DNA from: Sphingomonas sp. LHG3406-1
Lineage (GTDB): Bacteria; Pseudomonadota; Alphaproteobacteria; Sphingomonadales; Sphingomonadaceae
Direction of reading: 5' to 3'
Assembly: GCF_029637485.1 (NCBI RefSeq)
Contig: NZ_CP069128.1
Span: 1,674,001-1,738,000, forward strand
DNA: 64,000 bases
Shown: one piece after another, positions 1-10,600 of the stretch
Layout: each line of letters opens with the position of its first letter
Numbering within the stretch: position 1 is the stretch's first letter
Made by a program: the position numbers and the translations under genes
The notes under the pieces: generated by a model
What the model was told of the DNA's origin: nothing
What the model saw: the letters and a program-made list of their open reading frames with translations, nothing else
Databases searched by the model: none

Positions 1-876
1 ACGGCGGATGGTCTTGTCCTGTTCGAAGGTGAGCTGAGCCGGTGGGGTAACGGCGATCGCCGCCTCTCCCTCCGCCAGCACGACCGGACGAAGCGCCGGA
101 CGGAGCGAGGCGGGATCCGCCGGCTCGCCAATGTAGCGGCCGTTGAAGGCGCCGCGCTGCCCCCAGGCGCCCGGCCAGCGATAAAAGATGTGGGCGCCGA
201 TCTGCGTGATCTTGGCCAGCATCGGCGCCCAGTAAGGGGCGACATAGTTGGCGTGATAGTGGGTCGCCTGTCCCACCGATGGTTCGACGTAACCGGCGAG
301 CGCGGCGGCGGCGATCTTGCGGGATTCGGCCCAGGCAGTGGCCGCGGCCGGGCGGGTCAGCGAACCATCGCAGACGAAGGTGAACTGGCAGATAGGCGTC
401 GCGTTGCGCTGATAGACGACCCCGCAGACCGACTTCGGGAAGGCCGGGTGGCGCATGCGGTTGAGGATCACCTGCGCGACGGCGCGGCGACCTTCGACCG
501 GCTCGAACCCGGCTTCGTAATAGACCGCCTGGGTGAGGCAGGTCAGCGCGCGGTCGTAGGCAGTGCCGCCGGTCGGTGCGTTGAATGGCTGGGCGGCCTG
601 GACGGGACCGCCGTTGAACGGCAGGGCGGCGTTGATCTGCTCGGCGGCCTCTCCGGTGGCGCGCACTTCGAGCGACTTCTCGCCGCTGGTCGCCGCAATC
701 AGCGCCGCGGCACGAGCGGGCTGCAGCGAGACGGAGGCGGCCTCGACCGGCGAGCGCATGCTGGCGACGAACGTGACCGCGATTGCGACGAGGGCGGCGA
801 GGCCGAGGGCGCCGAGCGCCAGCGTTTCCCAGCGGAGCGCGGCGAAGCGGATGGACAGGCGGCGAGCGGCGATCAT
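1..876 (-). CDS. Cell-wall hydrolase, SleB/CwlJ type (3' end outside window)
   Basis: The 292 codons present have no stop, so the C-terminus lies beyond the left edge. The N-terminus has a short cytoplasmic stretch and one hydrophobic segment (about residues 17-40, LALGALGLAALVAIAVTFVA), suggesting a membrane-anchored periplasmic enzyme. The domain starts near residue 105: ALTCLTQAVYYEAG, then GRRAVAQVILNRMRHPAFP, CGVVYQR, CQFTFVCDG and ATHYHANYVAPYW. This is the pattern of the Hydrolase_2 (SleB/CwlJ) family, with the usual catalytic Glu in the YYEAG motif. Members cut peptidoglycan; the exact bond is not evident here. The ATG lies 4 nt beyond the stop of the upstream type I ABC gene, with a GGAGG-like site before it, so it belongs to the adhesin export operon. 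Family call is firm; a role in opening the wall for the exporter is inference. Confidence 0.85.
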   Translation of the reverse strand, partial: MIAARRLSIRFAALRWETLALGALGLAALVAIAVTFVASMRSPVEAASVSLQPARAAALIAATSGEKSLEVRATGEAAEQINAALPFNGGPVQAAQPFNAPTGGTAYDRALTCLTQAVYYEAGFEPVEGRRAVAQVILNRMRHPAFPKSVCGVVYQRNATPICQFTFVCDGSLTRPAAATAWAESRKIAAAALAGYVEPSVGQATHYHANYVAPYWAPMLAKITQIGAHIFYRWPGAWGQRGAFNGRYIGEPADPASLRPALRPVVLAEGEAAIAVTPPAQLTFEQDKTIRR

Positions 877-880
877 CGGC

Positions 881-3043
881 TCAGGCCTCCCTGGCCACGG
901 GAGCGGATGCCGCGTCGCGCAGGCGGCCGAGCACCTCGTCGACCGGGCCGTCAGCGATGATCCGGCCCTGGTCGATCACCAGCAGGCGGTCGACGATGGC
1001 GAGCATCTGATGGCGGTGGGTGGCGACGACGAGCGTCTGGTCGGGCTTCAGCGCCGTCTTCAGCTTGTCGATGAAATAGGCCTCGGTCTGCGTGTCCATC
1101 GCGCCGGTCGGCTCGTCGAGGAACAAGAGGCGGCTGTCGCTGACGAGCGCGCGGGCGAGCACCAGCAGGGCGCGCTGGCCGCCCGACAGGAGCGCGCCGC
1201 GCTCGCCGACCGGAAGGTCGAAGCCGGCCGCGTCGCGCGACAGGAAGATGTCGGCACCGGAGCGGCGGACCGCATCGACCAATTGTTCGTCGCTGGCGCG
1301 CGCGCCGCCGAGCAGGAGATTGTCCTTGACCGAGCCGGAGAAGAGTTCGGCGTCCTGGCCGACGAAGCGGAAGGCGTCGCGCAGCTGGTGCGGGTGGTAT
1401 TGGCGGCTGTCGAGGCCGTCGACCGTCATCACGCCGTCGGTCGGTGCGTACAAGCCGCATAGCAGCCGGCCGAGCGTCGACTTGCCCGAGGCGACGCGGC
1501 CGATGATGCCGATCTTCTCGCCGGGGCGAATGGTGAGGTTGATGTCGGCGAGGCTGTCGCGCGCGGCGGTCGGATAGCGGAAGGAGACATGCTCCATCGC
1601 GATCGAGCCGTTGCGGATCTCGGGCACGATCGAACGGGCCGCGCTGACCCGTTCATCGCCCGATTCCATCATCCGCTGCAGGCTGTCGAGCGTGGTGAAG
1701 GCCTGCTTGCCGCGGGTGATGAGGAAGGCGAACTGCCCGACCGGGGCAAGTGCGCGGCCGGCGAGCATGACGATGGCGATGATCGCGCCCATGCTCATCG
1801 CGCCGGCGTTGAACAGGTAGAAGCCGCCGATCAGCAGGCCGATCGAGATCAGCTGCTGCGACAGGCTGGCGAGGTTGACCGCGACCGCGGTGAGGCGGCG
1901 CATCTTCTCCTGGGTGGCGGCGGTCATGTCCGCCAGACGCCGCCAGCGGCCGAGCATCTGGCCCTCGGCGCGCTGCGCCTTGAGGGTTTCGAGGCCCGAG
2001 ATGCTCTCGACCAGCACGCTATGCTGCAGGCTGCTGTCGGCCTGCGCGTCGAGCGCGGCCTGGTTCATGCCGCGCTGCAGGCTCATCCCCGCCGCCAGCA
2101 TCAGCGCGATCCCGACGACCGGCACCAGCACCAGCCAGCCGGCCAGCACGGTGATCAGGCCGAGGAAGAGGACGAGGAACAGCATGTCGACCGCCAGCAC
2201 GACGGTGGTCGAGGCGAAGAAGTCGCGGACCAGTTCATATTCGCTGACCCGCCGGGCCATGGCGCCGGTGCTTCCCGCCCGCTCGGCAAGCGGGATGTTC
2301 ATGATCTTCTCGAACAGTTTCTGGCTGAGCTTGGCGTCGAGCGTGCGCCCGACCTCGTCGATCAGCTGGGCCCGGGCGAGCCGGAGCACGAAGTCGAGGC
2401 CGAGGGCGAGACAGACGCCGAGCGCCAGCACCCACAGGGTCGGGATCGCCTTGTTGGGGATGACCCGGTCGTAGACGTGCATGGTGAACAGGGGCACGGC
2501 GAAGGCGAGCAGGTTCACCACCAGGGCGGCGAGGAGCACGGGGCGAAGCTCGGACCGGAGCTTGTTGATCTCGCTCCAGAACCAGTGAACCCGCTTGGCC
2601 CGGTCCCACGGCCGCTCGCCGGCCCGTTCCTGGGTCGGATCGGCCTCGACCTGGACGGCGCGGCCGGTGAAGAGCGGTTCGATCTCGCTCGCTGCAACCC
2701 ACATGGGTTCGGCGGTGCCGGGCACGAAGACCAGGGCGTCGCGGCCGTTCAGCTCGTTGAGCACGATCGCGCGGCCGTCCTCCAGTTCGAGGATGGCGGG
2801 CAGCCTGGACTTGGGCCAGCCCTTGAGCGGGCGCGTGATCGGCATGCCGCGCATGCCCACCTGCTCGAGCGCGGGCTCGACCTGGTGGAAGGGCAGCAGG
2901 CCCTGGGGGGTGAGCGCCAACCCGGCGCGCAGCAGGACTGGCGACGAAGGCCGGTCCGCTGCGCGCGCGAGATAGGCGAGACAGTCGAGGACGGGGTCGA
3001 GCGCCTCGGTCGCCGAGGCTTCAACCATGTGCAGGAAACTCAC
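881..3043 (-). CDS. Type I secretion ABC transporter, permease/ATPase (LapB/LssB type)
   Basis: Inner-membrane exporter of 720 residues that should drive secretion of the large adhesin encoded upstream. Residues 1 to about 130 resemble the C39-like N-terminal domain of LapB/LssB exporters and lack a convincing peptidase catalytic motif, so the substrate is probably recognised rather than cleaved. A six-helix membrane domain follows (about 165-440). The ATPase domain carries a Walker A near residue 516 (GRVASGKST, with Ala where Gly is usual), the signature LSGGQ near 621, Walker B LLFLDEPT near 641 and the H-loop THRHQM near 675. The start is GTG at 3043, preceded by GAGAGGA; an ATG five codons later has a weaker site. 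It sits 22 nt after the TolC-like gene and 4 nt before the wall hydrolase. The membrane-fusion (HlyD) partner is not in the window and may lie just beyond the left edge. Confidence 0.93.
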   Translation of the reverse strand: MSFLHMVEASATEALDPVLDCLAYLARAADRPSSPVLLRAGLALTPQGLLPFHQVEPALEQVGMRGMPITRPLKGWPKSRLPAILELEDGRAIVLNELNGRDALVFVPGTAEPMWVAASEIEPLFTGRAVQVEADPTQERAGERPWDRAKRVHWFWSEINKLRSELRPVLLAALVVNLLAFAVPLFTMHVYDRVIPNKAIPTLWVLALGVCLALGLDFVLRLARAQLIDEVGRTLDAKLSQKLFEKIMNIPLAERAGSTGAMARRVSEYELVRDFFASTTVVLAVDMLFLVLFLGLITVLAGWLVLVPVVGIALMLAAGMSLQRGMNQAALDAQADSSLQHSVLVESISGLETLKAQRAEGQMLGRWRRLADMTAATQEKMRRLTAVAVNLASLSQQLISIGLLIGGFYLFNAGAMSMGAIIAIVMLAGRALAPVGQFAFLITRGKQAFTTLDSLQRMMESGDERVSAARSIVPEIRNGSIAMEHVSFRYPTAARDSLADINLTIRPGEKIGIIGRVASGKSTLGRLLCGLYAPTDGVMTVDGLDSRQYHPHQLRDAFRFVGQDAELFSGSVKDNLLLGGARASDEQLVDAVRRSGADIFLSRDAAGFDLPVGERGALLSGGQRALLVLARALVSDSRLLFLDEPTGAMDTQTEAYFIDKLKTALKPDQTLVVATHRHQMLAIVDRLLVIDQGRIIADGPVDEVLGRLRDAASAPVAREA

Positions 3044-3065
3044 CTTACCATCCTCTCGACAACGC

Positions 3066-4541
3066 TTACTGGCCCGAGGCGACGGGCTCCGCGGCCACGG
3101 CGCCGCTCACCGGGCGCGGCGTGGCGCCGACGTCCTGCGGATCGGCGGGCGGACCCATGACCGGATAGCGCAGGCTGTTCTCCTGACGGTCGCTAGCGGG
3201 GACGGCACGCACCTTGTAGCGGTTGCGGACGTCGCTGTAGGCGCCCTGCGGCATCTGCACGCCGAGCGATTCGATCAGCTTGTTGGACGCGGCCAGCACC
3301 CGGTACTGGGCGAACAGGCGGCTCATCCGCGCGGTCTCGGCCTGGGCCTGGACGTTCTGGCGGGTGTTCTGCGCGTCGAGCACGTCGAGCAAGCTGCGAC
3401 GGCCGACGTTGAACTGCTCGCGATAGGAGAGCAGCAGGTCGTCGCTGATCCGGCTCTGGTTCTCGAGCTCGCCGACCAGCCGCTGCTGGTTCTGCAGGCG
3501 GCTCCAGGCCGAGCGTGCATCTTCCTCGGCGCGGCGCTGGGTCTCGAACAGTCGGGCGTGGGCCTCGTCGGCCCGGCGCTGCTGCTCGCGGACATTGGCT
3601 TCCTTGATGCCGCCGTTGGTCAGCGTCCAGCGGAGGACCAGATTGGCCTGCAGGTCGCGGGTGTTGCCGGCGAAACCATCGATGTCATTGCCAATCCGGG
3701 CACGGCCCTCGGCATTGAGCCGCGGACCGACGTCGCTGCGCGCGGCGCGCACCACCTCGCGCGAGGTGCTGAGGTCGGCGATCGCCTCCTGGACGCGCGG
3801 ATTGTTGTCGCGCGCGGCGGCTTCGGCGTCCTGAAGCGTCTGCGGCACCTGGCCCGACAGGTCGGGCGGAACCGAGACGCTGTCGATCGGCATGCCGGTC
3901 AGCGTCTGGAAGGCGATGGCGGCGGTCTCGAGATCTTCGCGGGCCTCGGTCACGCGGGCGCGGGCAGCCTGAAGCCGCTCCTCGGCCTGCTGCTGGTCGG
4001 CGATCGAGATGGAGCCCGACTGCACGCCCTGGCGAAGGTCGCCGGCAAGGCGTTCGTGGAAAGCGACATTGTCTTCGGAGATGGCGACCAGCCGCTGCTG
4101 GAGCAGATAGTCGATATAGTTGCGGGCGACGTTCAGCGCGATGAACTCGCTGCGCTCCTCGACGCGCGCGGCGGCGGCGTCGGTGCGGCTCGCCTGGCGA
4201 CGGATCTCGGCATTGCGGCCGCCGGCATCGACCAGCAGCTGGTCGACGACCAGTTCGCCCTCGACCGGCTTCAGCAGCTCGTCACCAAGGCCGATGCGGC
4301 GACGGCTCGGGTTGCGCAGTTCGCGCAGGCCGGCCGATGCGCGCAGGTCGACACGGGGGTGCCACAGGCCGCGGGCCTGGTTCAGCTCCTCCATCGTCGC
4401 CTCGCGGTTGTGCACCGCCTGGCGGATCTCGGGATTGCTCTGCAGCGCTGCCTGAACCGCCGAACGCAGGTCGACCGCCGAGGCCGGAGCGGCACTCAGC
4501 AGAAGCGCGCCCGGTACGATCAGCATCCAATTCTTGGTCAT
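3066..4541 (-). CDS. TolC-family outer-membrane channel of type I secretion (LapE-like)
   Basis: Outer-membrane efflux protein of 491 residues. A signal peptide is clear (residues 1-22, ending APASA before VDLRSAVQAAL). The mature part shows the repeated TolC pattern of long amphipathic helices: NPEIRQAVHNREAT, RGLWHPRVDLRASAG, ARNYIDYLLQQRLVAISEDNV and, in the second half, NPRVQEAIADL and REQFNVGRRSLLDVLDAQN. The last is the conserved NVGxRxLLDVLxAQ segment of the family. The C-terminal ~65 residues are Pro- and Arg-rich and probably periplasmic. It should form the trimeric exit duct for the adhesin with the ABC protein downstream. The start has a good site (GGGGGAG). It lies 71 nt after the adhesin stop and 22 nt before the ABC gene. 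Confidence 0.92.
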   Translation of the reverse strand: MTKNWMLIVPGALLLSAAPASAVDLRSAVQAALQSNPEIRQAVHNREATMEELNQARGLWHPRVDLRASAGLRELRNPSRRRIGLGDELLKPVEGELVVDQLLVDAGGRNAEIRRQASRTDAAAARVEERSEFIALNVARNYIDYLLQQRLVAISEDNVAFHERLAGDLRQGVQSGSISIADQQQAEERLQAARARVTEAREDLETAAIAFQTLTGMPIDSVSVPPDLSGQVPQTLQDAEAAARDNNPRVQEAIADLSTSREVVRAARSDVGPRLNAEGRARIGNDIDGFAGNTRDLQANLVLRWTLTNGGIKEANVREQQRRADEAHARLFETQRRAEEDARSAWSRLQNQQRLVGELENQSRISDDLLLSYREQFNVGRRSLLDVLDAQNTRQNVQAQAETARMSRLFAQYRVLAASNKLIESLGVQMPQGAYSDVRNRYKVRAVPASDRQENSLRYPVMGPPADPQDVGATPRPVSGAVAAEPVASGQ

Positions 4542-4612
4542 GTACTCCCCCTTCTGGTCTAAAAAGCGGAGCAGAGCGCCCGTCCACTGACGCCCTGCCT
4601 GCCTTGGGTCTT

Positions 4613-7600
4613 TTAGCCGTTCGCTACCGGCTGAACCGCGTCGGGATGGAGCGTCGGGGCATCCATCACCGCAACGGGGCCCTGGAACAAGGCACTGAAA
4701 TGGCCTCCGTCCCAGCCCGGAACAGCGTCGGCGAGCTGGGTTGCCAGCTGCGGAATGTTCGCTTCTCCGCCGCCCGCTCCAGTCGCCAGATCGGCGATGT
4801 CGCGGCCGGCCTGCTGATCAAGCGGCTCCGCCATCTTCACCGCCGCGTCGATCAGCCGGTCGATGCCGATGCCATCGACGCCACCGCCCGAGAGCGAGTC
4901 GTAGAGGACCTGCTCGAGCGCCGGATTGTGCTGGATCGGCTCGGCCGCCGGACCGGCGAGGGCCATCATCTGCTCGGCCGTTGGCAGGACGATCTCGCCG
5001 CCGCCGATGGCGATGAACGGCTGGGCCGCCGGAACCGCGAGGTTCGTGCCCTGGTCGAGGGCGAAGACCGGGTCGGCACCGCTTCCGCCCTGATCCACTG
5101 CCAGCTGGCCGATCTCGTTGCCACCGACCTGCTGCACGCCACGGCCGCCGAGGTCGGCGCCGCCGAACACGAAGCCGTTGTCGTCGCCGAGTGCCGACAA
5201 GTCGGTCAGCTTGGCGATGTTGCCGTCGTCGAACAGTTCGGCGTAGCCGCGGTGCTCGCCGCCGGAATGCGAGGTGAAGTCGGTTTCGACGCCGGCGAGC
5301 GGTGCGCCCGCCACGGTTGAGGCCGCCGCCGGCATGGCGGCGAAGCCCGCCGCCAGACCCGCCATCAGCGCGATATTGTTGTTCGCGCTGCTGGTACGCA
5401 GGCCCGACAGGCTGGGGTCGCCGGTCGGGCTCGAGCTGGTCGACAGCAGCGAGAAGCTGCTGGCCGCCAGCGTCGGGACCGGGGTGCCGACCGGGTTGAT
5501 CGTCGCCGAGATGCTCGACGTGACCTGGTCGCCGTCAGCATCGATCGCGATGATCGGCAGGTTCTGCAGGATCGGCGTTCCGGAATTGAACGAGCCGATG
5601 CCGAAGATGCCAAGGTCGAAGCCGCCAGCAAGGCCGCGGACCACAACCGAGTCGAACTGGTTGTTGCCAGTCGAAATCTCGTAGCGGTCGCCTTCCTGCA
5701 GACCGGCGAAGATCACCGACCCGTCGCTCTGCAGGGTCGCGGTCACGCCGAAGCCGACGGTGGTCGGGACACCTACACCATTCAGCGTGACGGACGCGGT
5801 CGAGGTACCCGACTGATAGTCGATCACGCGAACCGCCGTGATGTCGACCTTGCTGCTGTCCCCCAGGCCGTTGATCGGACTGGAGTCGGGCGCGGCCGCA
5901 TCGGTGTTGGTGGTGTCGCGGGCATAGACCTGGATCGTGACCGTCTCGGTCTGGTTGCCCTGCACCTGCTTAATCGTCTGGATGAAGCGGTCGGTGCCGA
6001 CATGGTCAGCGTAGGAGAAGCCCGAGGGCTTCCCGGCATTGAGGTTGATGTCCTTGACGAAGTCGATGCGGAGGCTGTCGCCGACGCCGATCGACTGGTT
6101 GCCGACGCCGATCGAGTCCGAGTCCGTGTTGACGGTCTTGATCGCGTTGTTCGGACCGCTCGCAGACAGCAGCACGTCGATGTTGCCGCTGGTGTCGCCG
6201 GCGCCGATGCCCACATAGCTGAGGTTGCCGGCCTTGGTGCCGGTGAGATTGGTGAAGTTGGTCTCCGTCCCGTTCGAGATCACGTTCTGGACATCGAAGG
6301 TATAGGTGCCGTTGGTATTGAGCTGCACCACGAAGCCGACCTGGCCACCGGCAGTCGCCGCCGTCAGCGTGCTACCGTTCACCGTGTAGATCAGCGGCTG
6401 GCCGGCGATGGTGAGGGTGGCGGCGCCATCCTTGACCACCTGGCCGTTGAGGGTCGGGCTGAACACCAGGCTGCCGAAGCCGTCTGCACCGATGCTGAGG
6501 TTCAGATTGCCCTGCACCGGCGGCGTGTCGCCGTTGGTGGTGGTCACCGATCCCGGGGTGAACGGGTTGGGCGAGTCGTCGTTGAACTCGATCGTCAGCT
6601 TGCCGGTGAGGTCGATGTCGCCATCACCGTCCTGCGCACGATAGTTGAGGTCGACGAAGGTCGAGGTCTCGTTCGCACCCGCCGCATGCAGGATCGGCTT
6701 CAGCAGGCTGACCGTATAGTTGCCGGTGCTCGGGCTGACGACGACCTGGAAGATCGTACCGCGGGCGCTGACGGCAGAGAGCGTGCCGTTCGACGAGTCC
6801 CACTGGTAGGTGACGGCTTCGACGCCGACCGTTCCAGGCTGGCCGTTGAGGTTCGCGAAGGTGATCGACGAACCGGCGGCATCACCGCCCCAGTTGACGG
6901 CGATATTGCCGGAGAAGACCGCCTCGCTGGTGTTTGGACCCGCGTCGCCGGCATTGGCGTCGATGTCGCCGGTGCCGCCCGGATTGCCGCCCGCCAGACC
7001 ATCGTCGTCGACCTTGGCCGCGGCGTTGCTCACGATCGGGACCGAGTCCGGCTGCAGGTTGATGGTCACCGTGGCGGTCGACTTGTCACCGTCGCCATCC
7101 TCGATGGTGTAGGTGAAGCTGGTGCTGCCTTGCTGGCCGGCGGCCGGCGTGAAGGTGAACTGTCCGTTCGCCGGATTGTAGCTCACGCTACCCTGAGCCG
7201 GCTGCGTGAAGGTCACCTTGCTGGCGTCCGCCGTGTTGACGCCATCGGCGCCGAACACGTCGTTGCCGAACACGCTGAAGCTGAACGGCTGGTTCTCGGC
7301 AACCTGGCCAAAAGTGTCGTTGGCGGCGGTCGGCACGTCGTCGATGATCCGGACCGAAAGCGTATCCGTGGCAACGTCCTGGTCGGTGTCGGTGAGGGTT
7401 ACCGATAGATTGTCGAACAGGTTGTTCTCGCCAGCTGCCGACGCATGGGCCTCGTTCGCCAGCAGCGTGTAGCCGTAGGTCACGACGCCGGTCTGCGCAT
7501 TGTAGCCGGTGAAGGTGATGATGTTGCCGAGCGGCGTGGTGCCACTGGCGCCGTTCTGGAACACGCCGTTGACGATCACCGCCACGCCGCCAACCGTCAG

Positions 7601-10600
7601 GTCGTCGACTCCGTCCGGCGCCGAGATCTTGAAGTCGCCGATGGTGGTCAGCGATTCCTTGACGGTGTCCGACCCGGAGGTCAGATCGTCCTCGTCGACC
7701 ACCGCGTCGCCGCCGTTCACCGCGGGGGTGAGGTCGGTGATGACGGGCGGATCGTCAGTCCCGCGCAGGGTGACCAGAACATTGGCCGGGTCGCTGTCGC
7801 CGTCGTTATCCGTCAGCGTGTAGCTGAAGCTGTCGGTCAGCGTGGCACCCGGAGCCAGGCCGTTGATCGCTGCCTGCCCGGCCGGGCTCAGCGTGTAGGT
7901 CTGGGTGCCGTCCGGGTTGAGCGTCAGCGTGCCATAGGTGCTGGTCAGGCTGGTGAAGGTCCGGCTGGCAGTGCCGTCGGCGCCCGGAACGTCGTTCAGA
8001 TCGACGTCGAAGCTGATGGCGTTGTCGGCATCGCCCTCGAAGATCTCGTAGCCGAGATCGTCATTAGCGGTCGGCACGTCGTCGATGATCCGGACCGAGA
8101 GCGTGTCGGTCGCGACATCCTGGTCACTGTCGGTGAGGGTCACCGCCAGATCGTCGAACAGGTTGTTCTCGCCCGCGCCACTGGCATGCGCCTCGTTGGC
8201 GAGCAACGTGTAGCTGTAGCTGACCACGCCCGTCGCCGGGTTGTAGCCGGTGAAGGTGATGGTGTTGCCGAGCGGCGTCGTGCCGCTGGCGCCGTTCTGG
8301 AACACGCCGTTGACGATCACCGCCACGCCGCCAACCGTCAGGTCGTCGATACCGTCCGGCGCCGCGATCTTGAAGTCGCCGGTAGTGGTCAGCGATTCCT
8401 TGGTCGTGTCGGAGCCGTTCGGGAGATCGTCCTCGTCGACCACCGCGTCGCCGCCGGACACCTTGGGCGTCAGGTCGGTGATGACGGGCGGATCGTCGGT
8501 CCCGCGCAGGGTGACGACCACGGTCGCCGGATCGCTGTCGCCGTCGCCGTCGTTCAGCGTGTAGCTGAAGTTGTCGGTCAGCGTGGCACCCGGCGCCAGG
8601 GCATTGATCGCCAGCTGGCCTGCCGCACTCAGCGTGTAGGTCTGAGTGCCGTCCGGGTTGAGCGTCAGCGTGCCGTAGGTGCCGGTGAGGCTGGTGAACG
8701 GCCGGCTGCCGGTGCCGTCAGCGCCCGCGACGTCGTTCAGGTCGACATCGAAGCTGATGGAATTGTCCGCGTCGCCTTCGACGATTTCATAGGCGTCGTT
8801 ATTGGCGGTCGGTGCATCATCCTTGATGGTGATGACGAGGTTGCCGGCCGGCGACGTGTCGCCGTCCTTGTCGGTGATCACGACCGGGAAGCTTGCCTGC
8901 GTATCGCCGCCGGCGACCGCCTGGTTGCCGATCGAATTGTCGAGCAGGGTGTAGGTGTAGCTGACCGCGCCGTTGCCGGTCGCCGCATTGTAGCTGACCC
9001 CGGTGACGACCAGCAGCTGGCCGTTGGCGTTGGTGATCGTCTGCGGGAAGGTGCCGCCGAGGACGACATTCACGCCGTTGATGCTGATCGCCTGCAGCCC
9101 GTCCTTGCTGACGAAGCTGATGATTCCGCTGACAGCCTCGCGCGGGTCGTCGTTGGCGCCGGCAGCGGCTCCTTCGACCGAACCCTGGCTCTCGTTCGCG
9201 CCGCGCGCGCCGAGGGCCTCTTCCCACACGGTGGTGGTGGCGCCGCCCGCCGGCGGAATGTCGATCGTGACCGGCGAGTCCTGGATGTAGATGTTGAGCT
9301 GCGCCACGCTGGTGTCGCCGTCGCCGTCCCGCAGCGTGTAGCTGAAGGTGTCGGTGACGTCGCCCGGCGTGTTCGGGTTGCGGATGTAGCTGTAGGTGCC
9401 GTCCGCAGCGATCGTCAGCGTGCCATACTGACCCGCGATGACCTGGCCGACGCCGGTGGCGATGGCACCATTGTCGGTGCCAGCCTTGATGCCGACCACG
9501 CTCGCGCCGTCCGCGCCGCGGGTGTCGGCGCCGATGCCGCCCGAGCCGCCGACGGTTCCGGCGCCGGTGATGACGTTGCCGCCTTCCGGACCGAAGGTGC
9601 CGGCCGCGATCACGTCATTGTCGACCCGCGCCGTCGGTACGTCGTCGACGATGTTGATCGTGATCGTGCCCTGGACGCTGTTCCCGTTGGCATCGGTGGC
9701 GGTGTAGGTGAAGACGTTGCTTCCGCTCGCCACCGCACCGTCGTTGCCCGCCGGATTGGTCGAGAAGGGCGAGGTCAGCGTGTAGGTGTAGCTGCCGTTG
9801 CTGTTCAGCTGCAGGATGCCGTTGGCACCGGCCGCCGGGCCGTTCAGCACGTAGCTGGTCGCGCCCGACACGCTGAGCTGGCCGCTGACGGTCTCCGCAC
9901 CCGAGCTGGGGTTGGAGCCGATGACGGTTCCGGCAGCGAGGTCGGCCGGATCCTTGACCAGGTCGAGCGCCGCCTCGTTGACGCTGTTCACTTCCGTGTC
10001 CGGGGTCAGCGTGACGTCATTGACCGTGATGGTCAGCGTGGTCGTGCTGAGATCGCCGTCGGAATCGCGGATCGTGTAGGTGAACACGTCCTGCTGGCCG
10101 GCCGCGACGCTGTTCGGGTTGGCGACATAGGTGTAGCTGCCATCCGCGTTGAGGGTCAGCTTGCCGTACTGGCCGTTGATCTGCGTGCCGACATTGGCGT
10201 TGGCGGCCGAGCTGGTGTCGCCCCCGGTCTTGACCCCGACGACCACCGCGCCGTCCGCGCCGAGCGTGTCCTTGCCTGCAAGGCCGCTGTCGGTGCCGGT
10301 GCCGAAGATGACGTTGCCGCCGGTGCTTGCACCTTCGACGACGCTGTCGGTGTCGAGACGGGCGGTCGGCACGTCGTCGACGATCGAGATGACGAGATTG
10401 CCTCCGCTCGTATCGCCGTCGCTGTCGTTGATCACGAAGGCGAAGCTCTGGCTGGTGTTGCCCGATGCAGGCGGCACGGCGCCAGCCGTATTGTCCTTCA
10501 GCAGGTAGGTATAGTTCACCGACCATTGCTGGGTGGCGGCGTTGAAGGTGATGCTGGTGACCGTCAGCGTGCCCGTGGCATTGTCGGCCACCACCTTGTT

